From an uncultured Clostridia bacterium (lineage in GTDB: Bacteria > Bacillota > Clostridia > Lachnospirales > Lachnospiraceae): DNA of 5,886 nt. The position numbers and the translations under genes were made by a program. This document shows, piece by piece, positions 4,887 to 5,886 of this stretch (the stretch's first letter is position 1; each line of letters opens with the position of its first letter). The notes under the pieces were generated by a model, which saw nothing but the letters and a program-made list of their open reading frames with translations, did not search any database and was not told where the DNA came from. The stretch is taken from positions 1 through 5,886 of the forward strand of contig CAMWWR010000132.1 of the NCBI GenBank assembly GCA_947178045.1, read 5' to 3'.

Positions 4887-5886
4887 ATGACAGAGGAAGC
4901 TTATTGGGAAAAATATCATCGGGCGTTCGTAAAGGTGGATCTGGATGCCCTGTGTGAAAATATTACTAATATAAGAAGGCTGGTCTGCGGGCAGACCGGT
5001 CTTATGGCGGTTGTCAAGGCGGACGGCTACGGACACGGGGCCGTACCGGTTGCGAGGGCATTTGACGCGTTAACAGAGAACGGCCGGCCGGTCGTGGATG
5101 CCTACGGCGTCGCGATGGTGGAGGAGGGCGTTGAGCTGCGCAGAGCGGGTGTGACAAAACCGGTTCTGGTGCTCGGACACAGTGTGCCGGAGCAGGCGGG
5201 CGAGGCGGTTCGCAGCGGCCTTACCCTGACGGTGTTTGAGCCGGAGCTCGCGCAGGCGCTGAGTGCGGAGGCGGTCAGGCAGGGTCGGACTGCGCGCATA
5301 CATATCAAGCTGGATACGGGAATGAGCCGTATCGGCTATGCCGGGACGGAGCGAGATGCGGCGGAGGTCGTGCGGATCGGGAAGCTTCCGGGCATCGAGC
5401 TGGAGGGGCTGTTCTCCCATTTTGCAAAGGCGGATGAGGCGGACAAAACCTCGGCAAACAGGCAGTTTGAAAAATTTTCAGGCTTTGTGCAAATGCTTGC
5501 AAAAGCCGGGGTAAAGCCGCGTATAAAGCATATTGCCAACAGCGCGGCGATCATCGATATGCCGGAGACGGCGCTCGACATGGTGAGGGCGGGAATTGCC
5601 GTCTATGGGCTCTATCCGTCGGAGGAGGTCGACAAATCCAGGCTTTTGCTGCGGCCGGCGCTGGAATTTAAAAGCTGTGTTTCGTATGTCAAGGAAATAC
5701 CGGAAGGAACATCGGTCGGCTACGGCGGCATATTTACAGCGGAGCGGCCGATGCGGCTTGCAACAATACCGGTCGGATATGCGGACGGCTATCCGCGGGC
5801 GCTGTCAAATTGTGGGCGGGTGCTGATCGGAGGGAAATCGGCGCGGATTGTCGGAAGAATTTGCATGTATCAGTTCATGGTTGATG
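4887..5886 (+). CDS. alr: Alanine racemase, 3' end cut by the window edge
   Basis: This PLP enzyme interconverts L- and D-alanine and supplies D-alanine for peptidoglycan; the active dimer has its sites at the subunit interface. The 333 complete codons lack only about the last 40-60 residues of a normal 370-390. AVVKADGYGHG (41-51) carries the PLP lysine Lys44. HIKLDTGMSRIGY (139-151) includes the conserved Arg148, SHF follows in the barrel, MVRAGIAVYGLYPS (232-245) has Arg234, and VGYGG (277-281) has the second catalytic base Tyr279. IPVGYADGYPR follows. Near the edge the conserved GRxCMDQ motif reads GRICMYQ, with Tyr328 in place of Asp. The ATG at 4887 is the first possible start after an in-frame stop at 4860-4862, and the following KVDLDAL fits the usual N-terminus. 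Its Shine-Dalgarno AGGGGA (4879-4884) is unusually close. It is probably expressed by read-through from nnr and from the promoter at 4388-4416. Confidence 0.95.
   Translation, partial: MTEEAYWEKYHRAFVKVDLDALCENITNIRRLVCGQTGLMAVVKADGYGHGAVPVARAFDALTENGRPVVDAYGVAMVEEGVELRRAGVTKPVLVLGHSVPEQAGEAVRSGLTLTVFEPELAQALSAEAVRQGRTARIHIKLDTGMSRIGYAGTERDAAEVVRIGKLPGIELEGLFSHFAKADEADKTSANRQFEKFSGFVQMLAKAGVKPRIKHIANSAAIIDMPETALDMVRAGIAVYGLYPSEEVDKSRLLLRPALEFKSCVSYVKEIPEGTSVGYGGIFTAERPMRLATIPVGYADGYPRALSNCGRVLIGGKSARIVGRICMYQFMVD

Noticed and set aside
5596..5826. 76-residue plus-strand frame within alr
   Set aside because: It is out of phase with alr, whose catalytic motifs cover the same stretch.

Overview
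The window looks like chromosomal DNA of a GC-rich member of the Clostridia, most likely a Lachnospiraceae-type gut anaerobe. This rests on the Rex, AcpS, Nnr and Alr sequences, the strong GGAGG-type ribosome binding sites, the sigma-A-type promoters and the gene order. It is a protein-level impression, since no search could be run. There are six genes, two of which are cut or altered at the window edges. I see no mobile element, CRISPR array, tRNA or rRNA.

Layout. Positions 1-631 (+) hold the C-terminal part of a DHH/DHHA1 phosphoesterase, with an in-frame stop at 11-13 just upstream of conserved sequence. Positions 653-1009 (-) hold a small single-domain PilZ protein, convergent with the DHH gene. 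Positions 1010-1265 are a divergent control region. It has a TTGAAA-17-TATAAT promoter for pilZ on the minus strand and a perfect TTGACA-17-TATAAT promoter for rex on the plus strand. A Rex-like operator lies over the rex -35 box and spacer. A 28-bp dyad sits exactly midway between the two -35 boxes.

From 1266 to the end, all genes run on the plus strand: rex (NADH/NAD+-sensing repressor), an unrecognised charged coiled-coil protein, acpS (holo-ACP synthase), nnr (bifunctional NAD(P)H-hydrate epimerase/dehydratase) and alr (alanine racemase, cut by the right edge). The first four are packed with gaps of 1-40 bases and are probably one operon. A 197-base gap precedes alr. A second perfect TTGACA-17-TATAAT promoter lies inside the 3' part of nnr and could drive alr independently.

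How the genes fit together. Rex reads the NADH/NAD+ ratio and probably represses its own operon. That operon also makes the enzyme that repairs hydrated, useless NAD(P)H, and the enzyme that activates acyl carrier protein for lipid synthesis. Alr supplies D-alanine for peptidoglycan. The left end has a PilZ protein (c-di-GMP receptor family) beside a DHH phosphoesterase (nucleotide or nanoRNA hydrolase family).

The most unusual items are a six-unit, 30-bp in-frame tandem repeat inside nnr, a second smaller in-frame duplication in the same gene, the two perfect promoters, the exactly centred dyad, and an Asp-to-Tyr change in the conserved CMDQ motif of Alr. I found no clear evidence of a wholly new system.
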